A DNA stretch of 64,000 bases from CAZWCE01 sp964632505 (GCA_964632505.1 CAZWCE010000016.1:1-64000), one strand, 5' to 3'; positions 1 to 10,223 are shown, counted from the stretch's first letter. Program-made: numbers and translations. The notes: generated by a model not told the origin, from the letters alone.

Positions 1-98
1 CAATCTAAAATCGGACGCCTCCAAAACCTAGATTTTTGGCAAAAGTCGAGCTTAGTAAGTGTTTAGGAAATCGGTCCTCGGCGAACGATCGCTGGAGA

Positions 99-2984
99 CT
101 ACTCTTCGGTGGCAATCCTTTCGGTCGCGCGTAGACCGATCGGAAGCGATTCGCCGAAGACGAGCCCTTCCTCCTCCCGGTCGAGTTCGTCCGGCCGTTC
201 GACCAGCGTCATCAAATGATCATTCGCGCCGAGATTCTCCATCCGATAGATCACCTTTTTACGCCATTCCGCTTCCACGTCTCGGTAGCGATCGGCGGTG
301 TTGCGAGCCAGTTCCATGAGCGCAAGACACTCGATCTCGTCTTGGGCGCCCTTTTTCATGATCGTTTCTATCCACTTCTGCGCATGATTGACCGGCACCA
401 CGGAATTCAACGGACCATAAAGCATGTGACGCCCACCGAGGCGTCCCACCGACCAGATCATCGCGTCGGCGACCGGCTTCATTTTTTTGTGCCAAGCGAG
501 ATCCAATATCATTTCCCCCAACTCGATTTTCATTTCCGCTGTGAGGCGTTCGAAGGAGCCAAGCATTCGCCAAATCTCCGCCCCTTCGTGGGTCGTCAGA
601 TTGATGTCGCTTCCTCGCCCCCGTCCTTCCGTGATCTGACGATGAAGCGCTCGAATGCCGCCCAGTAACGGCTCGGCGATCTGCTGCTGCTGTCCGGCGG
701 AAAGCCCTCCGGCCACTCTCCGCCAGAGAATCCACCACTGCGCTCGGCACATCGGTGTATTGTGCGAAAGTTTGCCCCGAAGGATTTTCCAGAGCTGACC
801 CACGCGGTAATCGTCCATCGCCATGCCGTAGCCGGGACGATAGGCGTAGCCGAGCAGATTCAACCAACGAGATTCGTGATCCCGGCTTTTCCGGCGTCCC
901 TTTTCGTACTCCAGCAGCAACTCCCCCATCCGGCGAAGCATCGAGGCGGGCCAATCACGTTTGTTCGATTCCGTCGCCCGAGCGAGCCGCTTCATGAGGC
1001 CGGCCGGTTTCCGGTCTCCATTTGGACCGAACGTGTCGAAGATTTCTCCACGCACCGCTTCCCAAAGCTGCTCTTCGACGAAACCTTCCTGCTCCGCTTC
1101 GGCGGTGTGGGCCTTTTGATCGGTCTGCGTCGATGACCGTATATCGAACTGTAGTCGCCACCGTCCCTTGCCGTCGACTTCCCGACACCAGAGTTCAATC
1201 GTCCCGATCTCGGTCAATCGTCCAAGAAGATGCACCTTCAATCGATCTTGTTCTTTCCGACGCGATTGCAAGACGGTCTGAATGGGAGGCAGCGAGGTTA
1301 ACGACTCCGGTTCGACTTCGACCAAATCGCCGGGCTGGTCGGTCAATCGGGTGCTGGAAAAGTAGATGGGGAAAACGACCGGAGTATCGATCAACGCCAC
1401 GAACGGATGTTCTTGCAACCGAACATCTTTGCCGGCCTCCATTCCTGCTGGAAGGAGGCAAAGAGCGTGACTGGTCGGGGTGGTTTCCGGCGATTCACTC
1501 TTCGTATCGGTTGCTTCCAACGCCACGCCGACGTAGTAGGTTCTGGCCAACCCGGCGTTGATGCGTTCGCCGGCGCCGCGCCGGACCATGCCGTAGTAGG
1601 CCGCTCCCCGTGCCACGGAAAGATCGAGACGCGGATTCCGCAATTGCTCCGGACTCCAATCCCCCGTCTCGGAAAACCAACCGGAAATCACTTCCAGGAG
1701 TCGATCCCGGAGCTGTTTCGCCTCGAAAACACCGCCGTTGAGCAATACCAAATCGGGCCGGGCCGGATCGGTCCCTTTCCGTGAGGCGATCTCTTCGGAA
1801 GTCATCCCCACGAAGCGATGGTTGCGGAGAAATTGAGCGAGATAGCGGGTCATCGCGGCATCTGATGCGTACGGTAGGCCGAATTCTTGAAAGCCGGATT
1901 GTCGGCGCCGCGGTTCCGCATCGAGAGAAACACGCGGGAAAAAACCATCGACCAGAATCGACTCGACCTCCTCACGCGAAATCTCCGCACGACGACTCCC
2001 GCCGATCAAACGGGATCCGCCGCCGGGAAGACTGACCACACTCTTCTCGGGAGGCGTTTCCGAAAGCATCAACTCCTTCAACTCCCGACAGCGACCGACC
2101 AACGTCGACCAGCTTCGCCGGTCGAGTCGCCCCTTTTCGACGAAGCGGGACTCCAGGGCATGGGCCAGGGCAAGGTCGAGATTATCACCACCGAGGATCA
2201 AATGATCGCCCACGGCCACACGGTGAAAACGAATTTGTCCTTCTTCGGTACGGCGAACACGGATCAGCGTGAAATCGGTCGTTCCCCCGCCGATGTCGCA
2301 AACGAGGATCTTCTGTCCCGGAGAGACGAGCTCTTCCCAATGCTCACGATGACGATGTATCCAGGCGTAGAACGCCGCCTGCGGTTCCTCAACCAAGACG
2401 ACTCGCTCAAGGCCCGCTTTTCGCGCAGCCCGGACCGTCAACTCCCGAGCCACTTCATCAAAGGAAGCCGGAATCGTCAGCACGATTTCCTGCGCCTCCA
2501 ATGGATGATCGGGAAACGACGCCTGCCAGGCCAAGCGCAGATGCCGCAAATAACGCCCGGCAGTCTCCACGGGCGAAAGACGATGCACTCCTTCGTTCGC
2601 CTCCCAGGGCAAAAGCTCTTTCGTCCGATCGACTCCGCCGTGGCACAGCCACGATTTCGCCGAAGCGATCATCCGTCCCGGCGAAAGCATTCCCTGGTCG
2701 CGTGCCCAAACGCCCACGGAGAAGTCGACCGCTTCCTCGTAGAAGGGCAATTGCAAAGTAGACGGAGAAAATTCCTCCTGGGGAGGTTGGTAATGGAAAG
2801 AGGGAAGCGTCGGACGCGATTCCATGACGCCCGGGGCGACCCATTGGGGGATCGAAAACGTCTTCAGTTCCTCCGGAGCCGACTTGGTATCGACGTACAC
2901 CATCGCGGAATTCGTCGTTCCGAGGTCGATTCCGACGACGTACCGGGACTCCGGCTGGTGATCATGGACTGAGGAAGGAACCAT
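99..2984 (-). CDS. Hsp70-like ATPase with long C-terminal extension
   Basis: A 961-residue member of the Hsp70/actin-fold ATPase superfamily. Visible nucleotide-binding motifs are GIDLGTTNSA near residue 18, EEPQAAFYAW near 199 and DIGGGTTDFTL near 230, followed by LNGGVFEAKQLRD near 415 and VARGAAYYG near 457, so the ATPase domain occupies about residues 16-475. The remaining 480 or so residues are far longer than the substrate-binding half of DnaK (about 640 residues in total) and I recognise no domain there. No dnaJ or grpE is adjacent, so I would not name it dnaK. The ATG at 2984 has no clear Shine-Dalgarno, but the first motif follows within 18 residues. It is cytoplasmic, having no signal peptide. 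Family assignment is secure; client and function are unknown. Confidence 0.9.
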   Translation of the reverse strand: MVPSSVHDHQPESRYVVGIDLGTTNSAMVYVDTKSAPEELKTFSIPQWVAPGVMESRPTLPSFHYQPPQEEFSPSTLQLPFYEEAVDFSVGVWARDQGMLSPGRMIASAKSWLCHGGVDRTKELLPWEANEGVHRLSPVETAGRYLRHLRLAWQASFPDHPLEAQEIVLTIPASFDEVARELTVRAARKAGLERVVLVEEPQAAFYAWIHRHREHWEELVSPGQKILVCDIGGGTTDFTLIRVRRTEEGQIRFHRVAVGDHLILGGDNLDLALAHALESRFVEKGRLDRRSWSTLVGRCRELKELMLSETPPEKSVVSLPGGGSRLIGGSRRAEISREEVESILVDGFFPRVSLDAEPRRRQSGFQEFGLPYASDAAMTRYLAQFLRNHRFVGMTSEEIASRKGTDPARPDLVLLNGGVFEAKQLRDRLLEVISGWFSETGDWSPEQLRNPRLDLSVARGAAYYGMVRRGAGERINAGLARTYYVGVALEATDTKSESPETTPTSHALCLLPAGMEAGKDVRLQEHPFVALIDTPVVFPIYFSSTRLTDQPGDLVEVEPESLTSLPPIQTVLQSRRKEQDRLKVHLLGRLTEIGTIELWCREVDGKGRWRLQFDIRSSTQTDQKAHTAEAEQEGFVEEQLWEAVRGEIFDTFGPNGDRKPAGLMKRLARATESNKRDWPASMLRRMGELLLEYEKGRRKSRDHESRWLNLLGYAYRPGYGMAMDDYRVGQLWKILRGKLSHNTPMCRAQWWILWRRVAGGLSAGQQQQIAEPLLGGIRALHRQITEGRGRGSDINLTTHEGAEIWRMLGSFERLTAEMKIELGEMILDLAWHKKMKPVADAMIWSVGRLGGRHMLYGPLNSVVPVNHAQKWIETIMKKGAQDEIECLALMELARNTADRYRDVEAEWRKKVIYRMENLGANDHLMTLVERPDELDREEEGLVFGESLPIGLRATERIATEE

Positions 2985-3228
2985 ATCGTTTGCTCAATGA
3001 AGAATCGCAAGAGGAGGGACATTGCAGAGAATCGACGTTTTAGGCACGACACACGACCACGCCCCACTGCCGGAGGTGCCGATCCTCCATTATATCAAGA
3101 CGAAAGCGAACGTCACCGGGTCCCGAAAGCCGCGCGGCCCCAAAGAGGCGGAGATCGCGGAAAAAGAGCAGGGCAGGGGAGAGACGACACAACAGCTTGT
3201 ATGGAAGAACACGAAGCCAACCGGTCGG

Positions 3229-4641
3229 CTACGGCCCCGAGAGTGCGTCGCTGACGGCGCTGGTGGAAGTGCTTCTCTTCGGAGACCACCCTTCATACTG
3301 CCGGGAGGAGAGCACCCTTTCCGTGGGCTCCGAGGCAACGTTCATCGTGGAGCGGTGATCCCGTTCCCCCTGCCGATGAGAAACGAACTCGATTATTTTT
3401 CGCTTCCCACGGTCGTATTCCGGCAATTTACGGGGGATTTCCGAACTCTCCGACTCCGAAGAACTCATTTCCTCATCCGACTCAGGCAAAACAGACTGCG
3501 GTTCGGAAACCCGAAACTGTCGGTAAAACCGGTAATCGAGCAAGACACTGGAATCGGAAGCACAGGGCTCTTGGCAGATCAGAGGCGGAGTTTTGCGTAA
3601 CGGCGTGGTCGTTCTCCGACTCGCTTCGCGAAAAGACAACTCGGAGTTTGCGGTTTCCGGTTTCACGGTCGGAACCGACGAGGCCGAAGGTTGCATGGGA
3701 ACGGGCGGCTCGGTCCGAGTACTCTTGGCAATCATCTCGGCGTACTGATGCTGATCATATTCCTTCAGAGCGACCTTCTTGGCGATGGTGGCGAACTCCT
3801 GCCGGACTTCGTTCCGGATATTCGGCAACTGGTAGGCGACTTCTTGCAGCCCTTGCGGATTGACCTCGGCGGTTCGCGAAATATTGGCGATGAATTGGAT
3901 CGTCTGCTCGAAATTGTTGTCGGCGATCTTTCCCATGACCGGTTGGAAGAGTTTGGCCATCAGATCCACCCCACTGTTGTCGATCCGGACGAACGCATCG
4001 AGACTGCACGCGACGATGTCCTTGCCCGATTGACTACGCAAACAGGTGGTCTTCATCAGAAGCACCGTTTTCCCCTCGATCGGCTTATTGAAAAGCGGGC
4101 CATGGTAGATGCCTTCGGTGTAGAGCACTTGGGTTTGATCGCTTCGATGCAATACATCGACGGTCCCCGTCGTGCCGGCCGATTCCAGAAGCTGGTAACG
4201 ATCGGTCTCCAATTCCTGAAGGGTGATTTGCGTGATCCCCAACAGTTGCCAGATACTCACCACCACATCGGGATGATCTTTGAGGAAGAGAAACAACTCA
4301 TGATCGCAGAAGATCACTTGACGCGGCATTTTCCGGTAGAGGGTCACATCGGCGAGGACCGATTGAACCCGCCTTTGATCCGGGCCCGTCAGGGCATTCC
4401 ATGGAATCGCGCGCATCGCCTGCCGGCTCGCTTGCTGGCCACTGGTCGCCTGGTCCGCCTTCGTTTTCTCGTTTTTGAAAAAGAAGCTCCCCAATTTCGG
4501 CATTTGCGCCGAGGCGGAAGAGACCATTCCTCCGCAGAGAACCATCATCAACAGGCATTTGAATCCGGAAGACGAAAAAAAGTGCAAGAAGTCTTGAGCG
4601 GCTTTGCTCGCCGCGTCTCTTCCGGTTTGCGAGAATTCCAT
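3229..4641 (-). CDS. Hypothetical secreted or membrane-anchored protein
   Basis: A 470-residue protein I cannot assign to a named family. The ATG at 4641 is preceded by a strong purine-rich Shine-Dalgarno (AGGGGGGAG), which supports the start. A hydrophobic stretch near residues 30-45 ending in SSASAQ looks like a signal peptide with an unusually long N-region. The middle (about 75-310) looks globular; the last 150 residues are rich in Pro, Ser, Glu and Arg and are probably disordered. It lies upstream of, and on the same strand as, the Hsp70-like gene with a 244-base gap, so co-transcription is possible but not shown. Taken as a real gene from its start signal, length and coding character. 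Confidence 0.75.
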   Translation of the reverse strand: MEFSQTGRDAASKAAQDFLHFFSSSGFKCLLMMVLCGGMVSSASAQMPKLGSFFFKNEKTKADQATSGQQASRQAMRAIPWNALTGPDQRRVQSVLADVTLYRKMPRQVIFCDHELFLFLKDHPDVVVSIWQLLGITQITLQELETDRYQLLESAGTTGTVDVLHRSDQTQVLYTEGIYHGPLFNKPIEGKTVLLMKTTCLRSQSGKDIVACSLDAFVRIDNSGVDLMAKLFQPVMGKIADNNFEQTIQFIANISRTAEVNPQGLQEVAYQLPNIRNEVRQEFATIAKKVALKEYDQHQYAEMIAKSTRTEPPVPMQPSASSVPTVKPETANSELSFREASRRTTTPLRKTPPLICQEPCASDSSVLLDYRFYRQFRVSEPQSVLPESDEEMSSSESESSEIPRKLPEYDRGKRKIIEFVSHRQGERDHRSTMNVASEPTERVLSSRQYEGWSPKRSTSTSAVSDALSGP

Positions 4642-5256
4642 GCTCCCCCCTTATGAGCGATGAGCTGCTCCGATCTTTCCAGATATCTACTCCGTTGATG
4701 TCCTACCCATCACCAAGATGGAGCCACTCACCGGTTTCCCGCCGGAAGGAAATGGAAGACGCCTCCGTCGACGGCGAAGCGGATGAGTCCGGCGGCGAAT
4801 CGCCACCGTTTTCCGAATGGATCGCCATCACAATCTTCCGTTCATCAGCAGGAGACGGCGTTTCGAGCGAAATCGGCAGAGGATTCACCGGGAATCGTTC
4901 CAGGATCGCCCCTGAAACCTATCATCGGTCAAAAGAGAACGTACGGGTGACCAAATTTCGGCCCTCAACCAAGTTGAGAGAGAAATTCGACTAGCGAAGG
5001 AAAAACACTCTTAAGGAATGCACAAATCCCTCGGGTGAGAGGAACCCCGGAAAGATTAGGGGGCCGGGAAAAGAGAAACAGCTCCAACGCATCCCCCCGG
5101 GAGCTTTTCCGCGAGTCGATAAAACTTGGCGAAACGACCTTGTCGTATGGCCTGAAATATCAGACAATCCGCCGTCCGGTGGAAGATATGGATCACCGGC
5201 ACATCGTTTTTTTCGTTGCAAACAACACTTATCATCCCACTGTTGGAGAGGTGCGC
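4642..5256. other. Divergent intergenic region with nested inverted repeat
   Basis: This 615-base gap separates the minus-strand hypothetical gene from the plus-strand HEAT-repeat gene, so promoters for both should lie here. A 113-codon open frame at 4653-4994 has no recognisable product and no good start signal, so I do not call it. The clearest structure is a nested inverted repeat at about 4954-4989: an inner perfect hairpin CTCAAC-CAA-GTTGAG (4964-4978) flanked by AATTTC and GAAATT. It has no T-run, so it reads more like an operator or transcript structure than a terminator. Confidence 0.5.
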
Positions 5257-6642
5257 ATGAAAAAAAAGTGGGGGATCTTGCTCATTCCTGCGGTATTTTG
5301 CGGCTTTCTTGTCGGATGGTGGCACGTTCGCCAAGTCCCCCGTTTGCAAGCGCGACAGTGGTGGAACCAGTGCCGCGAGTCGTCCGACGAAGCGGTTCCC
5401 GAACAGATTGCCCATCTTGCCACCTTGGGAACCACCGCGATTCCCTATCTCGTTGAGGGGCTGAACCATGACCGGGAAGTCGTCGTGCGGCACTGCCATC
5501 AGAAGCTGACCGATATGATTCGAGAGGAAAGAGATTCGTCCGAGCGTCGGCGGACGATGGCGATCGTCGAGTCGCTTCACCGGCAAGTCGGTTCGTTCCG
5601 CAACTTCGCGAAGCTCGACGCCACGGAGTTGACGCTGATGATCCTCGCGGATATGGCCGACGGGCCGGAAATTCGGAACCCGCGTATCCTTTCCTTATCC
5701 GAAGACATTATAGATCGAACACGGACCGTGTATCGCCTCTACCGGAATCCGAAAAAACTGAACCAGATCGTCGAACAATCGCCCGGTGGGGTGCCGCAAA
5801 ACCTCCATTCAGTTACGCACGGGGAGACGCTCGTCCATCCTTCGCCATCCAGCGATTGGGGAACCGAAATCATCGACCGTTTTTCCGTGGATCGTGCCCA
5901 ACGCTTGTTCGAACGATACGAACGGGAACAACGCTTCGCCACTTCGCTCGGCCTTCCCTCCCAAACAACACATCCCCCCGATTTTACCGAATCCTCCGTT
6001 GACGAACCGCGCCCGGTGTCCGAAGGAAGGGATCTCTCCGCAACGGAATCTCCCCCACGAACTCTTCCAGAAATGCAATTCGCCACCATGGGAGCTCCGA
6101 GGAAATCATCTCCCCATATCGCGTCTCCGGTCGCTTCCCCCCCGCAGCAACCCCATTTCGGCGGATCCTCTCCCCCCAAACAGCCGAACCTCCTTTCCGA
6201 AAAGCAAATGCCCGAAATCTCTCCGGCGATCTTATCCGACCCGCCGGATCCTTCGAGGCTTTCTCGAAGCTCTCCCGCCGAGTTGATGCGGTTGCTCCAT
6301 CACTCCAACTGGCGGGTGGCGGCACGTGCGGCGGGGGTTTTGAAACGCCGCGATTCCTTCCGAACGGAACATCTGCGACTGGCATACGATTTGTTTCATC
6401 CGGAAACAGCGCGTCGCAAAGCGGTGATTTCCCACCTTTCCCGCCTCCCGAACGTCAATATGGTTCCTTGGATCATGATTCTGATGGACGATCCGGAGGC
6501 CGAAATCCGAATGGCGGCAATCGGGTACGCGGCGACCTGCCAGAACAGCAAAATCCGTGAAATCGCCGCCCGAAAAGCCGAAGCAGACAATCACCCCGAC
6601 ATCCGAAAGATGGCCGCGATGATCGACCGTCGTGCTCAATGA
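5257..6642 (+). CDS. Membrane-anchored HEAT-repeat-like protein
   Basis: A 461-residue protein starting at the ATG at 5257, which follows GGAGAGG by a normal distance and opens directly into a signal-anchor (MKKKWGILLIPAVFCGFLVG). The frame is open upstream to 5035 but that part looks non-coding. Residues about 40-75 and 360-455 have helical-pair character with hydrophobic spacing typical of HEAT-like repeats (for example VPWIMILMDDPEAEIRMAA). The middle is rich in Pro and Ser and is probably a flexible linker. HEAT repeats usually mediate protein contacts; no enzymatic motif is visible. The single N-terminal membrane segment suggests the repeats face the periplasm. Function unknown. Confidence 0.8.
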   Translation: MKKKWGILLIPAVFCGFLVGWWHVRQVPRLQARQWWNQCRESSDEAVPEQIAHLATLGTTAIPYLVEGLNHDREVVVRHCHQKLTDMIREERDSSERRRTMAIVESLHRQVGSFRNFAKLDATELTLMILADMADGPEIRNPRILSLSEDIIDRTRTVYRLYRNPKKLNQIVEQSPGGVPQNLHSVTHGETLVHPSPSSDWGTEIIDRFSVDRAQRLFERYEREQRFATSLGLPSQTTHPPDFTESSVDEPRPVSEGRDLSATESPPRTLPEMQFATMGAPRKSSPHIASPVASPPQQPHFGGSSPPKQPNLLSEKQMPEISPAILSDPPDPSRLSRSSPAELMRLLHHSNWRVAARAAGVLKRRDSFRTEHLRLAYDLFHPETARRKAVISHLSRLPNVNMVPWIMILMDDPEAEIRMAAIGYAATCQNSKIREIAARKAEADNHPDIRKMAAMIDRRAQ

Positions 6643-6835
6643 GGCGACTTGCGGGATTCTCATCGGAACATCCCCGGCGAACGAAACCTCTCCAAACGAA
6701 ACCTCACCAATGGCTTCTACTCCGACGTGACGCCACGAACGAGGATTGTCCGTCGATCCCGGAAAATTGATCTGGCGGAATTTTTTCATTTTCGCTATCC
6801 TCCGAGCGATTTGAGGAAGTGGATATCCTCACACC

Positions 6836-7816
6836 GTGACAGCGGAGATCATTCCCGCTCGCGGAACACAAGCTCATGGAGGGAAGCGACCTCTCCAGCA
6901 GGAGAAATCTGGTTTGGTTTCGGAAGACGATCGTTCAGGTTCGACCCATACGCCGGTTCTTGTTGAAGAAGTAAACGAAGGCCTATCTTTAAGATACGGA
7001 GGAGTTTATGTCGACGGAACACTCGGCGGAGGGGGCCACGCCACCGAAATCGCCCGAAGAATCGGCGATGAAGGAAAAGTGATCGGCCTGGACCGAGATC
7101 CGGAGGCGATCGCACGCATTGCGTCGAGCCTGCCGAAAACGATCCAGCCGATTCATTCAAATTATTGTGATTTACCGGAAGTTCTTGCCGATCTTGATAT
7201 TAAAGCGATTGACGGGGTCCTGTTGGACCTGGGTCTTTCCAGTGACCAGTTGGCCGATCGAAATCGCGGTTTCAGTTTCGACAGCAACGGGGAACTCGAC
7301 CTGCGGTTCGACACCACCGCGGGGGAACCGGCCTATCGACTTTTGGAACGCCTCAGCGCAGAACACCTTGCCGACATCATCTATCAGTATGGTGAGGAAC
7401 GATATAGTCGGCGGATCGGTCGGGCCATCGTGAACCGGAGAAGGGAAATCCCGATTCGCACCGCCTCGGAACTTGCCGAACTGGTCCGCCGGGTCGTCCC
7501 CTCCAAACGGGGGCCACGACGGATCGATCCGGCCACCCGGACGTTCCAGGCCCTGAGGATCGCGGTCAATGACGAGCTGAAATCGCTCGAGATTTTCCTA
7601 CGACGGGCCCCCTCAATCCTTCGAGAAGGGGGGAGAATGGTGATCATCAGCTTTCACTCCTTGGAAGATCGCAGGGTCAAAAACGCCTTCCGGGAGGATG
7701 AATCCCTGGAAGTGATCACCCGAAAGCCGATCCAGGCGTCGGCCGAAGAGATTCGCCGCAACACTCGATCACGAAGTGCAAAATTACGGGTCGCCGAAAA
7801 AAGATTCCCGGGTTAG
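6836..7816 (+). CDS. rsmH: 16S rRNA (cytosine(1402)-N(4))-methyltransferase RsmH
   Basis: RsmH (MraW) methylates N4 of C1402 in 16S rRNA using S-adenosylmethionine. Diagnostic blocks are present: THTPVLVEEV, VDGTLGGGGHA (SAM loop), DGVLLDLGLSSDQLAD, RRIDPATRTFQALRIAVNDE and IISFHSLEDRRVK. Length (300-326 residues) matches the family. The given start is a GTG at 6836, but an in-frame TTG at 6914 sits about 10 bases after AGGAGA and would give a 300-residue protein starting a few residues before the conserved block; I favour 6914 as the true start. In many bacteria rsmH opens the division and cell-wall cluster followed by ftsL and ftsI. Here the next gene is a LysM protein, so the cluster is rearranged. 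Confidence 0.95.
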   Translation: MTAEIIPARGTQAHGGKRPLQQEKSGLVSEDDRSGSTHTPVLVEEVNEGLSLRYGGVYVDGTLGGGGHATEIARRIGDEGKVIGLDRDPEAIARIASSLPKTIQPIHSNYCDLPEVLADLDIKAIDGVLLDLGLSSDQLADRNRGFSFDSNGELDLRFDTTAGEPAYRLLERLSAEHLADIIYQYGEERYSRRIGRAIVNRRREIPIRTASELAELVRRVVPSKRGPRRIDPATRTFQALRIAVNDELKSLEIFLRRAPSILREGGRMVIISFHSLEDRRVKNAFREDESLEVITRKPIQASAEEIRRNTRSRSAKLRVAEKRFPG

Positions 7817-7991
7817 AAATCGGCTTCCAAAGCACGTTGATTCCAACGCAGCAAGCCGTTTACCGAACACGCAACGATCGATCCGTGTTAATATCGTTAA
7901 TATCGTTTGCGAAAAAGGATGCCGCATTCGCATCCGACCACGGTGGAAGGTGGTCGGGAACCCATTTGGTCCAAAAAAGCAGGGAAGCAAA

Positions 7992-10040
7992 ATGTCTGAT
8001 TCCTATGACGATTACGAATACCAGCCCTCGCCCGACGATGAACTGGAAGAAGAAATGGAGGACGATGCCGAGGACCTGGTCGACGATTCCGACGAGATGA
8101 TCGACGGAACCAGCAAAGGGTGGAGCTGGGAATTCAAGCTCGGCGCCGCCGCCGTGCTTGCGGCGGTGCTGCTTCTCGGCTACACCGGCTACCGGTTCTT
8201 ATTCGGCGGGGAGAGCCGTTCCGGCGATGCCGGGAATAAGATTGCCGAAGCAAAAGAGGAGCTCGACGACGTCGAAATCGATCTCCCCGAAGAAAGCTCA
8301 TCGGCCGGCAGTCTGGATGCCCTGACACAGAATCAACAAGCCATCGTCGAGCCGAACGACACCGAATCGGCCCTTTTCGAGAGCATGGATTCCGCATGGT
8401 CGAGCACTTCGACATCGACGACCGCCAACGAAGAGATTTCCGCGACAGGCAACAACCAACAAGGCTTTGCCTCCTCCTCAAGTCCCACCAAGCAATCGCT
8501 CGACGGTCCTCCCGACCAATACGGAGATTCCGATCAGGCATCCTACCACCAGCGTTTCCAAGTCAACCCCCCGACATCGGTGCCGTCAAACAGTGGTCCA
8601 TCGGCCCCCCCCGGGATCCGAAATCAATCGCTCGAATCACAAGCCCAAAATTCTCCACCCCAACCGGAGTCCCACTTTGCCACCCATTCTCCAGAAAATC
8701 TTGATTCCGGCGAACCTCATCGCTCCAGCCCCTCGGCGCAAGCATCCAATTCACTGAATACCGTCCCTCCTTCGGCAACGGAAATCGGCGCGGAACCTTC
8801 CGAGCCATCGCCGAGCGACGCACCCCCGGGAGTGGGCAATCGCATTACGTACGAAACAACTCCCGAAGAAATCAACGATTCGGAGGGTTCCCACCTTCGT
8901 CGAGTATCTCCCGCCGAGAATTCGCTTGAATCCCAACCTCCGGAAAATCGATTTTCAGACACTTCCGTTCCGACGAGTTCTCAGCCGCAGTCGCGAACGC
9001 CCGATAGCGGCCATTTCTCCCCGCAATACGCTTCTTCCACACCGGAGCCCTTGCGGGCTCAAGGAGCTCCCCCGTCTTCGAAACCTCTCCCCCAGGAAAG
9101 TCGGCAGTCGGAGGGATACGGCGGCGGATCCTCGTCGATCACCGTCGAAAGCCGGCAGGGAGAGAATCGCATGCAAGCCTCCGAGAACGGGTCTTCCCAC
9201 CCCAATCGGGGAAGTTTCCCGCAAAATGCCTCACCGTCGCAGCCGATGATCGCCGGGGAAACACATCCCGGCCCTTCCTCGCAGTCGTCTGAATTCTCCA
9301 CCGATCGACAGCCTCCGCCGGCGGTCGTCAGGCCGGGAAATCCTCCGACGGCATCAAATCAGCAGCGATCGCCTGAAGTCACGCTGTACGAAGGAGGCGA
9401 CACCGGTCAATCTCAAGCTCCGTTTTCGGCTTCCTCGCCATCCCGACAACACGCATCTTCTGCCCCTCAGGCGAGCGCTTACAACCCCGATTCCTCGAAT
9501 GTTTCCTCCCCGTCCCATTCGTTTTCGGGGAGCCGGCCTGTGGCCCCGCAATTTCAGGAGTACATTGTCCAGCCGAACGACAGCTTCTGGACCATTTCGG
9601 AGAAAGTCTACGAAACGGGGTCCCTTTACAAAGCTTTGGCGGAACACAATCGCTCGATCGTGGCCGATCCCTCCCGCTTGAAGCCGGGAACCCGTGTCGA
9701 GATCCCGCCGGTGGAATACCTCGATCGGACCTATCCCGCGTTGACTCCCGAGAAAGAGCATCGGGAAGTCGCGATCCGGCGGCAAGAGATGCGCCCCTCT
9801 TCGCAAAGTCATTTGCCGGAAGGCACCCGGTTTTATACCGTTCAGGAAGGCGACACCCTTTACAACATCGCGAAGTACGAATTGGGGAGCGTTTCCCGGT
9901 GGAACGAAATCAAACAACTCAATCAACACGTTTTAGGCGAAGATTGCAACTACATCACCCCGGGACTGGAACTGGTCCTTCCGCCGTCGGAGCAGGGCGG
10001 TGCCTCGGTCGATCGACGTGGAGGCGGTATGCTGCATTGA
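7992..10040 (+). CDS. Single-pass membrane protein with two C-terminal LysM domains
   Basis: A 682-residue protein. The ATG at 7992 follows a purine-rich AGGGAAG and is preferred to the upstream open frame (7776 onward), which overlaps rsmH. Residues 1-40 are acidic and cytoplasmic, a membrane helix follows (LGAAAVLAAVLLLGYTGYRF), then about 450 residues of low-complexity Ser/Pro/Gln-rich linker. Two LysM-type domains close the protein: YIVQPNDSFWTISEKVY near residue 523 and FYTVQEGDTLYNIAKYELG near 613. LysM domains bind N-acetylglucosamine-containing polymers such as peptidoglycan. The topology (short cytoplasmic acidic tail, one helix, periplasmic part) and the position right after rsmH resemble an ftsL slot, but there is no sequence evidence that it is FtsL. 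Confidence 0.85.
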   Translation: MSDSYDDYEYQPSPDDELEEEMEDDAEDLVDDSDEMIDGTSKGWSWEFKLGAAAVLAAVLLLGYTGYRFLFGGESRSGDAGNKIAEAKEELDDVEIDLPEESSSAGSLDALTQNQQAIVEPNDTESALFESMDSAWSSTSTSTTANEEISATGNNQQGFASSSSPTKQSLDGPPDQYGDSDQASYHQRFQVNPPTSVPSNSGPSAPPGIRNQSLESQAQNSPPQPESHFATHSPENLDSGEPHRSSPSAQASNSLNTVPPSATEIGAEPSEPSPSDAPPGVGNRITYETTPEEINDSEGSHLRRVSPAENSLESQPPENRFSDTSVPTSSQPQSRTPDSGHFSPQYASSTPEPLRAQGAPPSSKPLPQESRQSEGYGGGSSSITVESRQGENRMQASENGSSHPNRGSFPQNASPSQPMIAGETHPGPSSQSSEFSTDRQPPPAVVRPGNPPTASNQQRSPEVTLYEGGDTGQSQAPFSASSPSRQHASSAPQASAYNPDSSNVSSPSHSFSGSRPVAPQFQEYIVQPNDSFWTISEKVYETGSLYKALAEHNRSIVADPSRLKPGTRVEIPPVEYLDRTYPALTPEKEHREVAIRRQEMRPSSQSHLPEGTRFYTVQEGDTLYNIAKYELGSVSRWNEIKQLNQHVLGEDCNYITPGLELVLPPSEQGGASVDRRGGGMLH

Positions 10041-10223
10041 AATCATCTACGGGACGCGTTCCGGCCCTTCTCATCGACATTTCCTCCAAACGAGCCGTCT
10101 TTGCCGGCGGATGACCTTGCGGAGGATCGAGCGATGGGGTAATATGCGCAGTTGGTGTATCGGCGTTTCTTGGTGCGGTTCTTGCGCACATCGCAAGAAG
10201 GCAGGGGAAAGGATTCCATCGGC

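Noticed and set aside
1887..2972. 361-codon plus-strand frame antisense to the Hsp70-like gene
   Set aside because: No recognisable motifs; results from codon bias in the opposite strand.
4653..4994. 113-codon frame in the 4.6-5.2 kb gap
   Set aside because: No start signal, no motif and low-complexity Ser/Glu/Arg content; treated as intergenic.
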